Of a DNA stretch of 64,000 nucleotides, positions 1-7,884 are shown piece after piece. The position numbers were made by a program, and so were the translations under genes. The stretch spans positions 124,001 through 188,000 of the forward strand of contig CAZUJF010000005.1 in assembly GCA_964619955.1 (NCBI GenBank). Reading direction: 5' to 3'. The first letter of the stretch is position 1. Each line of letters starts with the position of its first letter. This stretch comes from JACQFK01 sp964619955. GTDB taxonomy: Bacteria > Planctomycetota > MHYJ01 > JACPRB01. The notes beneath the pieces were generated by a model. The model did not search any database and was not told where the DNA came from. It worked only from the letters and a program-made list of their open reading frames with translations.

Positions 1-266
1 TGCCCTGGATCCGGGAGTATTCGCCGATCGAGCTGGTCTCCAAGGACGATCCGCCGCTCTACCTCGACTACCCGAATCAGAAGACGCCGCCGGTCCTGGG
101 TCAGAAGGAGCCGGATCCCACGCACTCCGCCATCTACGGGATCAAGCTGGCGGAGAAATGCACGGCTCTCGGGGTCGCCTGCAGACTCGCCTATCCCGCG
201 GGCGCCCCGGATGCGACGTTCGGATCGGTCGCGAAATTCCTGATCGCGACGCTCAAGGCGGAATAG
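1..266 (+). CDS. C-terminal end of a probable alpha/beta hydrolase (esterase-like), cut by the window edge
   Basis: The frame beginning at base 3 is open from the left edge to a TAG at 264-266, about 87 codons. The visible peptide carries DPTHSAIYGIKLAEKC followed by TALGVACRL and ends in a KFLIATLKAE helix. In BD-FAE/acetyl-esterase type hydrolases, a His in such a D-P-x-H-S context just before the last two helices completes the catalytic triad, so the family call is reasonable. The nucleophile elbow lies outside the window and cannot be checked. The next gene starts 17 bases downstream in the same direction and may be co-transcribed. The family is inference from a short tail. Confidence 0.55.
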   Translation, partial: PWIREYSPIELVSKDDPPLYLDYPNQKTPPVLGQKEPDPTHSAIYGIKLAEKCTALGVACRLAYPAGAPDATFGSVAKFLIATLKAE

Positions 267-283
267 GGAAACCGGAGGTGCCG

Positions 284-1303
284 ATGAGACGTGTCCTGCC
301 CGCGCTGTTCCCGTTCCTGCTCGCCTGCGCGGCGCCCCGTTTCGACGTCGTCTTCGGATCCTGCAGCAAACACGTCGAGCATCCCATGCTGGACCAGGTC
401 CTCGCCCGGCCCATGGACCTCTTCCTCTACATGGGCGACAACATCTACGCCGACACGACCGACATGGCCGTGATGCGGCGGAAGTACGACGCGCTCAAGA
501 CGAGCCGCTTCCATCGGGAGCTCCGCGCGCGCGTGCCCGTGCTCGCCACCTGGGACGACCACGACTTCGGCGGCAACGACGTGGGAGCGGAATATCCGAT
601 GAAGCGCGAGTCCCAGAAGGAGTTCCTCGACTGGCTCGACGCCCCGCCGGAGGATCCCCGACGCTCGCGGGAGGGCGTGTATTCCGCGGAGATCCACGGC
701 CCCCCGGGCCGCCGCCTGCAGGTGATCCTGCTCGACACGCGCACCTTCCGCAGTCCGATGAAGCGCGCGGAGAAGGGACAGGAGACGCCGGCGGGACCCT
801 GGCTGCCGACCGACGATCCGGAGGCGACCGTGCTCGGCGCCGCGCAATGGGCCTGGCTCGAAGGGGAGCTCCGCAAGCCTGCGGAGCTGCGCCTCGTCGT
901 CTCGAGCATCCAGTTCGCCGCGGGGGCCTGCGGAGCCGAGGGCTGGTCCAACTTCCCGCGGGAGCAGCGCCGCTTCCTGGATCTCGTCGCGAAGACCCGC
1001 GCGGACGGCGTCCTCATCCTGAGCGGGGACCGCCACTGGAGCGAGCTCTCGCGCCTCGACGGGCCGCTCGGCTATCCGATCTGGGACCTCACGGCGAGCG
1101 CGCTCACGCAGCCGCATCTGCGCGGGACGCCGTCCCCCAACCCGAACCGCGCCCTGCCCGCGACGTTCCACGCCCCGAACGCGGGGTCGCTGGGCATCGA
1201 ATGGGGCCTGCCCGATCCGCGGCTCACGCTGCGCATCTTCGACGCGGCGGGCACGGTGCGCCTCGAGCAGGGGCTGCTCCTGTCCTCGCTCCGCGCGCGC
1301 TAA
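284..1303 (+). CDS. PhoD-like alkaline phosphatase/phosphodiesterase lipoprotein
   Basis: A 339-residue protein. ATG 284 is chosen over an upstream ATG at 158 because GGAGG lies 5 bases before it, and because this start gives a lipoprotein signal peptide with lipobox LLAC (Cys 15). The metallophosphatase signature of the PhoD family is complete: FGSC near the N-terminus, MGDNIYAD, WDDHDFGGND, and SGDRHWSEL. In this family these residues bind Ca/Fe and cleave phosphate mono- or diesters at the cell surface. It follows the hydrolase tail by 17 bases and is followed by an AT-rich gap before the LacI-type gene. The natural substrate is not evident from the neighbours. Confidence 0.88.
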   Translation: MRRVLPALFPFLLACAAPRFDVVFGSCSKHVEHPMLDQVLARPMDLFLYMGDNIYADTTDMAVMRRKYDALKTSRFHRELRARVPVLATWDDHDFGGNDVGAEYPMKRESQKEFLDWLDAPPEDPRRSREGVYSAEIHGPPGRRLQVILLDTRTFRSPMKRAEKGQETPAGPWLPTDDPEATVLGAAQWAWLEGELRKPAELRLVVSSIQFAAGACGAEGWSNFPREQRRFLDLVAKTRADGVLILSGDRHWSELSRLDGPLGYPIWDLTASALTQPHLRGTPSPNPNRALPATFHAPNAGSLGIEWGLPDPRLTLRIFDAAGTVRLEQGLLLSSLRAR

Positions 1304-1331
1304 CCCCCGTACGCCTGGGCACGCCTGGGGT

Positions 1332-1377
1332 CATTTAATTTCCATGAAATAAGATGATAATAATTGTAACGTAAGCA
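1332..1377 (+). promoter_or_regulatory. AT-rich promoter region of the LacI operon
   Basis: A sharply AT-rich stretch in otherwise high-GC DNA, ending about 25 bases before the LacI-type gene. GATAAT at 1353-1358 is a reasonable -10 and gives a leader of about 37 nt that contains the GGAGG used by the start at 1402. No convincing LacI-family operator palindrome was found by eye. Confidence 0.45.
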
Positions 1378-1401
1378 CTCCGACCGGCTATGGAGGCGCG
1401 G

Positions 1402-2460
1402 ATGAAGATCACGGTGAACGAGGTGGCGCGGCGGGCGCGGGTCTCGCTGGGAAGCGTGAGCCGGGTGCTCAGCGGCGCGCCGGACGTCTCCCCGGAGATG
1501 GCGGCGAAGGTCCGGAAGGCGGCCCGGGACCTGGGTTATCAGCCCCTGCGACGCCGCGCGGGGGGCGGCCGCCATCCGCTCCAAGGGCGCACGCTGGCGC
1601 TCGTCCTCCTGGGCATGGGCCAGAGCCTGCTGCGCCTGCCGGTCATCGCCGCCGCCATCCACGGCGTCGAGGCCGCCCTCTCGGAGGCCGGGGCGCGGCT
1701 CTTCATCGCCGACGTCCCGGGGCTCGACCGCGTGCCGGAGGCGCTCTGCCGGGGCCGGGTGGACGGATTGATCCTGAAATCCGCGCTGCAGGGGGACGTC
1801 ATCGGACGCCTTCATCCCGGGCTGCGCGCCCGGATCCAGGAACTGCCCAGCGTCTGGTTCCTCGGCCGGCCCGCCGGGATCACGGGGGATGTCGTCCAGG
1901 CGGACGACCGTGCCGTCGGCCGCCTCGCGGCGGAGCATCTCGTCGCGCGCGGCCACCGCCGCGTGGCGTACCTCAACCCCAAGTCCGGGCACCTCCTCTT
2001 CGGCCGCCGGGAGGAATCCTTCCTCTGGCGCGCGCGGGAGCTCGGCGCCCGGGCCCGCTCGGTCCCGGCGCCCGCCGGGGACTGGGGCCTGCCGCTCGGG
2101 GTGGTGGAGCGCACCGACGCGATCCAGGCGATGCTCGACCGGCTCCTCCGCGGGCCCGCGCGTCCGAGCGCCGTCTTCGTGCCCGCCGACTCCATCGCCG
2201 CCGCGCTCTACCGGGCCCTGCAGGAGCGGGGGCTCCGTCCCGGCGCCGACCTGGCCGTCGTCTCCTGCAACCACGAACCGCCGATCCTGGCGGGCCTTTT
2301 CCCGTCGCTCAGCACCGTCGACATCCGCGCGGAGCAGATCGGACGGCGCGCCGTCGATCAGCTGGCGGTGCGCATCGCGAACCCCGGCGCCCCGCCCGTC
2401 GACATCGGCCTGGAACCCGCGCTCGTGGAGGGCGCCTCCGTCCCCGTCTTGGAGCGCTGA
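1402..2460 (+). CDS. LacI-family transcriptional regulator
   Basis: A 352-residue repressor of the LacI/GalR family. The N-terminus (KITVNEVARRARVSLGSVSR, then VLSGAPDVS) is the HTH and hinge. The rest is a periplasmic-binding-protein-like ligand domain with the family motif DDRAVGRLAAEHLVARGHRRVAYL around residues 165-190. ATG 1402 is preferred to ATG 1390: GGAGG at 1392-1396 is 5 bases upstream of 1402, and the protein then begins like family members (MKITVNEVA). It is the first gene of a run whose next starts follow after 1, 2 and 0 bases, so it probably controls that operon, including itself. Members usually sense sugars; the ligand here is unknown. Confidence 0.93.
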   Translation: MKITVNEVARRARVSLGSVSRVLSGAPDVSPEMAAKVRKAARDLGYQPLRRRAGGGRHPLQGRTLALVLLGMGQSLLRLPVIAAAIHGVEAALSEAGARLFIADVPGLDRVPEALCRGRVDGLILKSALQGDVIGRLHPGLRARIQELPSVWFLGRPAGITGDVVQADDRAVGRLAAEHLVARGHRRVAYLNPKSGHLLFGRREESFLWRARELGARARSVPAPAGDWGLPLGVVERTDAIQAMLDRLLRGPARPSAVFVPADSIAAALYRALQERGLRPGADLAVVSCNHEPPILAGLFPSLSTVDIRAEQIGRRAVDQLAVRIANPGAPPVDIGLEPALVEGASVPVLER

Positions 2461-2461
2461 C

Positions 2462-3508
2462 ATGAACCGACGCCAGTTTCTCGCCGCCGGCGGCCTGGCC
2501 GGCGCCGCCCTGGGCCTGAAGCCCCGGGCCGTGTCCGGGAAGATCGACTGCCAGAGCCATCTCTTCCCGCCCGAGATCCTCGAGATCCTGGAGCGGCGCG
2601 AACAGGGTCCGCGGCTCGTGCGGCGCGGCGACGACCGCATCGTCCTCGTCGGCGGTTGGGAGCGGAAGGTCTTCCCGCACCACTCCGATCCGGAGGCCAA
2701 GCTCGCCGCCATGGACGCCTCCGGCATCCAGCTGGCCGCGCTGAGCATCAACGATCCCGGGCCGGAGCGCTTCGGCGCCGAAGCGCCGCAGATCGCCCGG
2801 CTGCAGAACGATTACATCGCCGGCGTCGCGCGCCGCCATCCGGGCCGCTTCCTCCCGCTCGCCGTCCTGCCCCTGCTGCACATGGAGGAGGCGCTGAAGG
2901 AGCTCGAACGCTGCGCCTCCCGCCTGGGCATGCGCGGCATCCTCCTCTACTCGAACCTCGAGGGGCGCTTCCCGGACGAGCCGGAGTTCCGGCCCTTCTT
3001 CCGCCGCGCGGCGGAGATGGGGCTGCCTGTACTCCTCCATCCCGCGTACCCCGTCACCTTCGAGGCCGTCCGGGGCTACGAGATGACCTCCGGGCTGGGC
3101 CTCATGTTCGACACGACCATCGCCCTCACCCGGATCATCCTCTCGGGCCTGCTCGAGGAGCTGCCGCGGCTCCGCCTCGTCTGCCCGCATGCGGGGGGCA
3201 CGCTGCCGTATCTGCTCGGGCGCGTGGACCACCAGGTGCGCGTCCTCAAGCGCGGCGGCGGGAAGCTCCGCCGGCCGCCCTCGGAATATCTCCGTCAGGT
3301 CTGGCTGGACGCCGTCACGCCGCTGGCGCCCGCGCTGCGCTGCGCGATCGACATCGTGGGGGCGGACCGCATGCTCTACTCCTCGGATCATCCCTGGGTG
3401 GACCCGGCCCTCATCGTGCAGACCGTGGATTCCCTCGGGTTGCCGGATGCGGAGCGGACCGCGATCTACCGCGGCAATGCCCGGACCCTGTTCGATCTCA
3501 AGGACTGA
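2462..3508 (+). CDS. Tat-exported amidohydrolase, ACMSD/Amidohydro_2 type
   Basis: A 348-residue metal-dependent amidohydrolase. The N-terminus MNRRQFLAAGGLAGAALGL is a twin-arginine signal. The TIM-barrel landmarks are DCQSHLF near residue 33, VLLHPA, LVCPHAGG and YSSDHPW, so the later metal/catalytic His and Asp residues are present. The first motif is QxH where the family normally shows HxH, so one metal ligand is replaced by Gln. That may mean a mononuclear site or altered chemistry. The start is one base after the LacI stop. Members decarboxylate or hydrolyse small ring compounds and lactones; the substrate here is unknown but the export signal places it in the periplasm. Confidence 0.85.
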   Translation: MNRRQFLAAGGLAGAALGLKPRAVSGKIDCQSHLFPPEILEILERREQGPRLVRRGDDRIVLVGGWERKVFPHHSDPEAKLAAMDASGIQLAALSINDPGPERFGAEAPQIARLQNDYIAGVARRHPGRFLPLAVLPLLHMEEALKELERCASRLGMRGILLYSNLEGRFPDEPEFRPFFRRAAEMGLPVLLHPAYPVTFEAVRGYEMTSGLGLMFDTTIALTRIILSGLLEELPRLRLVCPHAGGTLPYLLGRVDHQVRVLKRGGGKLRRPPSEYLRQVWLDAVTPLAPALRCAIDIVGADRMLYSSDHPWVDPALIVQTVDSLGLPDAERTAIYRGNARTLFDLKD

Positions 3509-3510
3509 CC

Positions 3511-5187
3511 ATGACGGCTCTGCTGTTGATTTGCCTGCTCCAGGCGGAGCCGCGCGCGATTCCGACCTTCGAGTGCATGAGCCTGGAATGGGACCGCCCC
3601 GCGGGCGGCCCCGGCTTGCGCTGCGAGGTCGCGGTGCGCCCGGCCGGAGGCGTCTGGGCGCCCGCCCAGGATCTGGTCTGGGATCCCGTCGAGCGGCAGT
3701 ACCGCGGGAGCGTCGTCGGACTGCGTCCCGGTCTTGCGCATGAATTCCGCCTCCGGGTCGGCGGGGACACGGCCCTCGTCAGCGCCTCCACCTGGGCGGA
3801 GCGATTCCCGGTCGCGTCGACGACCCGGCTTCCGAAGGGCGTGGTCCGCGAGGCGCTGCTCATCACGGAAGGCGGGACTGCGTCCGGCTACCGCGTCTAC
3901 CGGGCCCATCCCGAGGGGACCGTGATCGACGTCGAGGGCCGCGCGGAGGCGGCGGTGCGGATCCGGGCGGACTACGTCATCCTGCACGGCGTCGTCGTGA
4001 AAGGCGGCGGGACCCACGGGATCCTGGTGGAGAACCGGCACGACGTCGTCATCGAGGGCTGCGACGTGAGCGGCTGGGGGCGCCTGGAGCCCGCGGCGGA
4101 CCCGGCGAAGCGGCCCGACATCGGCGCCCAGCTCGACAGCGGGATCTTCTGCGAGGGGAGGGACGTCGAGCGCGTCGTGATCCAGGGGAACCGCCTCCAC
4201 CATCCGCGCTGGACCTCGAACGACTGGAGCGAATGGAGCCCGTACTTCAAAAGCAACCATCCCCAGGGCCCGAAGGCCGTGGTTTTCAAGCCGCAGACAC
4301 GGGGACGGCACGTGATCCGGCACAACGAGGTGTGGTCGGACGACGCCCATCTCTTCAACGACCTGCTGCTGGAGTCGAATCCGGCCTGGCCGGGAAACGG
4401 GCTCAACCGCGACTCGGACATCCACGGCAACCGCCTCAGCCACGCGGTGGACGACGCGATCGAGATCGAGCGCGGGACGCGCAACGTCCGCGTCTGGGGG
4501 AACTACTTCGACCGCGCGGGGATCAAGACGATCTCGGTGCGTCCCTCGTGGGAGGGGCCGTACTACATCTTCCGCAACGTGGTCGACCGCAGCTACGTCC
4601 CGAAGGCGAAGACGAGCTACCAGGGGCGGGACATCCCCGTGGGCATGTTCATCGTCGGGGCCGGTCGGGGCCCGGCGGGCGCGTCGTCGGAGCCGCGCGA
4701 GCGCGGCCTCGGCTTCGTGTACCACAACACGCTGCTGTGTCCCGAGGGCGCGGGCTTCGAACGGTTCCTCGTGGCGGATTTTCCCCAGGGGCTGGTGAAG
4801 CCCGAACTCTGGTTCGTGAGCCGCAACAACGTCGCGCCGACGCGGCCCGTGCGCGCCGTGCCGAATTCCCCGGTGAACGACTTCTTCACCAGCCAGGTGA
4901 TCACGGACTACGACCTCTTCACGGGTCCGGTGGACCGCCCCGCCGCCGCCGGTCCGCATAACGTGGCGGGTCCGCCGCGCTTCCGGGCGGAGCACGGGAC
5001 GGGACCTTCCGGGCGCTACCAGCTGCAGCCGGGCTCCCTGGGCCATGATGCGGGGCTGGTCCTGCCGGGCTTCAACGACGGGTTTGCGGGGAAGGCGCCG
5101 GATCTCGGCGCGCATGAGGACGGCGCAGCGCCGCTGGTCTTCGGCGTGGCGGGCTGGGTCCCGGCCGTTGGTGCGGAGAGCCGCTAG
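3511..5187 (+). CDS. Exported right-handed parallel beta-helix protein
   Basis: A 558-residue protein with a short hydrophobic N-terminal signal (MTALLLICLLQAEP). A fibronectin-like beta domain to about residue 105 is followed by repeating beta-helix coils (VILHGVVVKGGGTHGILVEN, HDVVIEGCDVSGWG, DIHGNRLSHAVDDAIEIERG). This fold is common in pectate lyases, polysaccharide lyases and epimerases, but no catalytic signature is certain. It starts two bases after the amidohydrolase stop, and its own stop is directly followed by the ATG of the DUF6807 gene, so it is translated as part of the LacI-controlled operon. A carbohydrate-acting role is inference from fold and context. Confidence 0.8.
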   Translation: MTALLLICLLQAEPRAIPTFECMSLEWDRPAGGPGLRCEVAVRPAGGVWAPAQDLVWDPVERQYRGSVVGLRPGLAHEFRLRVGGDTALVSASTWAERFPVASTTRLPKGVVREALLITEGGTASGYRVYRAHPEGTVIDVEGRAEAAVRIRADYVILHGVVVKGGGTHGILVENRHDVVIEGCDVSGWGRLEPAADPAKRPDIGAQLDSGIFCEGRDVERVVIQGNRLHHPRWTSNDWSEWSPYFKSNHPQGPKAVVFKPQTRGRHVIRHNEVWSDDAHLFNDLLLESNPAWPGNGLNRDSDIHGNRLSHAVDDAIEIERGTRNVRVWGNYFDRAGIKTISVRPSWEGPYYIFRNVVDRSYVPKAKTSYQGRDIPVGMFIVGAGRGPAGASSEPRERGLGFVYHNTLLCPEGAGFERFLVADFPQGLVKPELWFVSRNNVAPTRPVRAVPNSPVNDFFTSQVITDYDLFTGPVDRPAAAGPHNVAGPPRFRAEHGTGPSGRYQLQPGSLGHDAGLVLPGFNDGFAGKAPDLGAHEDGAAPLVFGVAGWVPAVGAESR

Positions 5188-6258
5188 ATGCTGCTGCTCG
5201 CGGTGCTGCTCGTGCAGGAATCGCTGGCGGACCTGCCGGTTCCGGAGGGAGCGGTACCGCCGGGCGGCTGGGCGCTGGAGCGGCAGGCGGATGGACTCGT
5301 GATTCCCGCGCAGGTCTGGGAGGGGCGGCTCCACTTCCTGGACCGCGGACGCGGGGACAGTTACCGGGCGCTGCCCGCGACGGCGCCCGCGGCCGGGTGG
5401 ACGCTGGAGGAGGCGGCGGGGGGTGCGCTCGTGATCCGGCACGGAGACCGGGAGGCGGCCGTGTATCGTTCCACCGCGGTCGCGCCACCGGCCGGGCTGG
5501 ATCCGGTCTACACGCGCGGCGGCTTCCTGCATCCGCTGCGCAGTCCCTCGGGTCAGATCCTCACGAACGCGAGTCCCCGTCATCACGCGCACCACTACGG
5601 GGTTTGGAGCGGCTGGAAGCGGGCGGTGCTGGGGGAGCGCGAGGCGGACCTCTGGCTGCCCGCGGCGCGGACGGGTTCGGTGGAGGCTCTGGGGATCGAG
5701 TCGCGCAGCTCCGGTCCCGTGTTCGCGGGGTTCCGGGCCCGGCACCGCTTCAAGATCGGCGGGCGTCCGGCGATCGAGGAAACCTGGGACGTGAAGCTCT
5801 TCGCGGTCGCCGGGGTCTACGTCCTGGATCTCCAATCGATCCAGGAGGTTACCGCCGCCGTCCAGATCTCGGAGCATCGCTATGGCGGCATCGGGTTTCG
5901 CGGTCCGCCGGCGTGGGAGGGCAAGGACGGGATGCTTGTGCGGACGAACGAAGGGAAGGCGCGGGAGGCGGCGCAGGGGAGCCGGCCGGACTGGTTCGTG
6001 TGCTCGGGGACGGGGGGCGCGGTGGGTCTGATCGGCCACGCCTCGAACCTGCGGGCTCCTCAGTCCGTCCGGGTGCATCCGGACGAGCCGTTCCTGAACT
6101 GGTCGCTGCCGGCGGACGGCGCGTTCGGCCTCGTCCCGGGAGCGCCGCTGCGCCTGCGCTACCGTTTCGTGCTGGCCGACGCGGCGCCGCCCGAGGCCTT
6201 GATGAACGCCCTCTCGCGGAGCTTTTCCAGCCCGACACCCCCGAAGCGGGTGCCCTGA
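5188..6258 (+). CDS. DUF6807 (PmoA-like) family protein
   Basis: A 356-residue protein with the DUF6807 hallmarks: GGFLHPLRSPSGQ near residue 110, then the His cluster SPRHHAHHYGVWSGW, and later HRFKIGGRPAIEETWDVKLF. The family is often labelled methane oxygenase PmoA in databases. That label is misleading: these are soluble beta-sandwich proteins found in Planctomycetota and Bacteroidota carbohydrate loci. A short hydrophobic N-terminus may be an export signal. The ATG abuts the TAG of the beta-helix gene (zero-base gap). The function is unknown; linkage to a LacI regulator, an amidohydrolase and a beta-helix protein suggests a role in breaking down a sugar-derived compound. Confidence 0.85.
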   Translation: MLLLAVLLVQESLADLPVPEGAVPPGGWALERQADGLVIPAQVWEGRLHFLDRGRGDSYRALPATAPAAGWTLEEAAGGALVIRHGDREAAVYRSTAVAPPAGLDPVYTRGGFLHPLRSPSGQILTNASPRHHAHHYGVWSGWKRAVLGEREADLWLPAARTGSVEALGIESRSSGPVFAGFRARHRFKIGGRPAIEETWDVKLFAVAGVYVLDLQSIQEVTAAVQISEHRYGGIGFRGPPAWEGKDGMLVRTNEGKAREAAQGSRPDWFVCSGTGGAVGLIGHASNLRAPQSVRVHPDEPFLNWSLPADGAFGLVPGAPLRLRYRFVLADAAPPEALMNALSRSFSSPTPPKRVP

Positions 6259-6274
6259 TCCGGTCCGGCGGCGG

Positions 6275-7783
6275 CTACAGCGGCAGGGCGACGCCCTCGC
6301 GGCGCGGGTCCGCGACGCCGACGATGGTGCCGTCCTCGAGGATCTCGATCCCGTGCACGCCGCCGAAGAAGAGGTCCTGCTTGCGGCGCTCCGTCACCGG
6401 CTGGTCGAGTTCCTTCTTCGCCCGCGCGCGGATCTCGTCGGGGATGTCGCCCTCGAAGAAGAAGCGGCCCTCCTCCCAGTGCACGCGGCCGGCGGCGACC
6501 GCGCGCTCCAGGTCCATGCCCTGGTGCAGCACGTTGCCGATCACCTGCGCCATCGCGGGGAAGATGCGCACGCTGCCCGGCGTGCCCAGGGACAGCCGCG
6601 GACGGCCGTTGCGGAACACGATCGTGGGCGCCATGTTCGCGACCGAGCGCTTGTTCGCGCCGATCGAGTTCGGGTGGCCGGGGAAGCGCTCCATGTCGCT
6701 GATGTCGTCGTTGAGCAGGATGCCGTAGCCCTGCGCCACGACGCCGCTCCCGAAAAAGTGGCCGATCGTCTGGCTCAGCGAGACGACCGTGCCCTCGGCG
6801 TCGACGACGACGAGGTGCGTGGTGCCGCCGCCCGCGGGCGGACCCTTGGGACCCTCGACCAGCTTCGTCAGGTCGATCGCCATCTGGTCCGGGTCGCCGA
6901 TGACGGGGTCCAGCTCCTTGAAGATCGTCCGCATCGTGCGCACGAGGCGGACGGGATCCTTGTCGTAGCGCAGTAGCGTCTGCAGGATGCCCGCGCCGCC
7001 GCGAGAGGGCGGGGGCGTGGTCGCGATGCGGTGGCCCGCGACCTCCGCCCAGAGCGGCGCGCGGGTCTTGACGTCGTATTTCGCGAGGTCGTCGCGGCCC
7101 CAGACGGGCCCGGTCAGGTTCGCGGCGCGCGTGAGGGCGAGGCCGACCTCGCCGGTGTAGCAGGCCTCGAAGCCGCGCTCGGACACGATGCGCAGCGAGC
7201 GGGCCAGGTCCTTCTGCACGAGCCGCTCGCCCGCCTTGAAGCGCGCGCCGTTGTTGTAGAAGATCTTCGCGCACTCGGGGTTCGAGCGCACGGTGCTTTC
7301 GAAGAGGGCGGAGCAGTAGGCGAAGACGTCGCCGACCTCGAAGCCGTCGGAGGCGAGGCTGATCGCGCGCCGGGCGAGGCGGGCCAGCGGCAGCTTGCGG
7401 CCGTGTTTCTCGAGGGCGAGCCCGAGCAGGCGGCCGAGCCCGGGCACCGCGGCCGAGTAGGGGCCGATCTTGGGCACCCAGGGAAGCATCACGCGCTTCG
7501 GATAGACGTAGTCCTCGCTCATGAGGGAGGACAGCTTCGCGCGGCCGTCGATGATCTCGGTCTTCGCGATGGCCCCGCCGGGGGCGATGATCATGAAGCC
7601 GCCGCCGCCGAGGCCCGAGGCGTGGGGCTCGACGACGCCGAGCGCGAGCGAGACCGCGACGGCGGCCTCGACCGCGTTGCCGCCTTCGGCGAGGATCTCG
7701 CGGCCGGCCTCCGCCGCCAGCGGATGCGCCGCGACGACCATGCCGGACTTCGAACGGGAGACTTTCATGAGGGCGGACAGCAT
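6275..7783 (-). CDS. Gamma-glutamyltranspeptidase family protein
   Basis: A 502-residue Ntn-hydrolase precursor. The N-terminal half has the family start MVVAAHPLAAEAGREIL, with GGNAVEAAVAVSLALGVVEPH and SGLGGGGFMI. The autocleavage and nucleophile Thr is in GGGTTHLVVVDAEGTVVSLS near residue 318, and SLGTPGS lies near the C-terminus. Such enzymes cleave gamma-glutamyl bonds, as in glutathione, or act as acylases. No signal peptide precedes the domain, unlike the usual periplasmic enzymes. The start is uncertain: ATG 7783, ATG 7768 and a later Met are all possible and none has a clear Shine-Dalgarno. It converges on the DUF6807 gene with 16 bases between. Confidence 0.88.
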   Translation of the reverse strand: MLSALMKVSRSKSGMVVAAHPLAAEAGREILAEGGNAVEAAVAVSLALGVVEPHASGLGGGGFMIIAPGGAIAKTEIIDGRAKLSSLMSEDYVYPKRVMLPWVPKIGPYSAAVPGLGRLLGLALEKHGRKLPLARLARRAISLASDGFEVGDVFAYCSALFESTVRSNPECAKIFYNNGARFKAGERLVQKDLARSLRIVSERGFEACYTGEVGLALTRAANLTGPVWGRDDLAKYDVKTRAPLWAEVAGHRIATTPPPSRGGAGILQTLLRYDKDPVRLVRTMRTIFKELDPVIGDPDQMAIDLTKLVEGPKGPPAGGGTTHLVVVDAEGTVVSLSQTIGHFFGSGVVAQGYGILLNDDISDMERFPGHPNSIGANKRSVANMAPTIVFRNGRPRLSLGTPGSVRIFPAMAQVIGNVLHQGMDLERAVAAGRVHWEEGRFFFEGDIPDEIRARAKKELDQPVTERRKQDLFFGGVHGIEILEDGTIVGVADPRREGVALPL

Positions 7784-7884
7784 AACATCCGACGAATCGC
7801 GACGGGAGATTTTTGGATTGCAGTTGTGCTTCCGGGATTAGAGGCTAGAATTATCCGGGTTCGAAGTTTGGAGAGAGAGGGGCC

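Noticed and set aside
5188..6258. Particulate methane monooxygenase subunit PmoA
   Set aside because: The family is often mislabelled that way; the protein has no multi-pass membrane topology and is of DUF6807 type.
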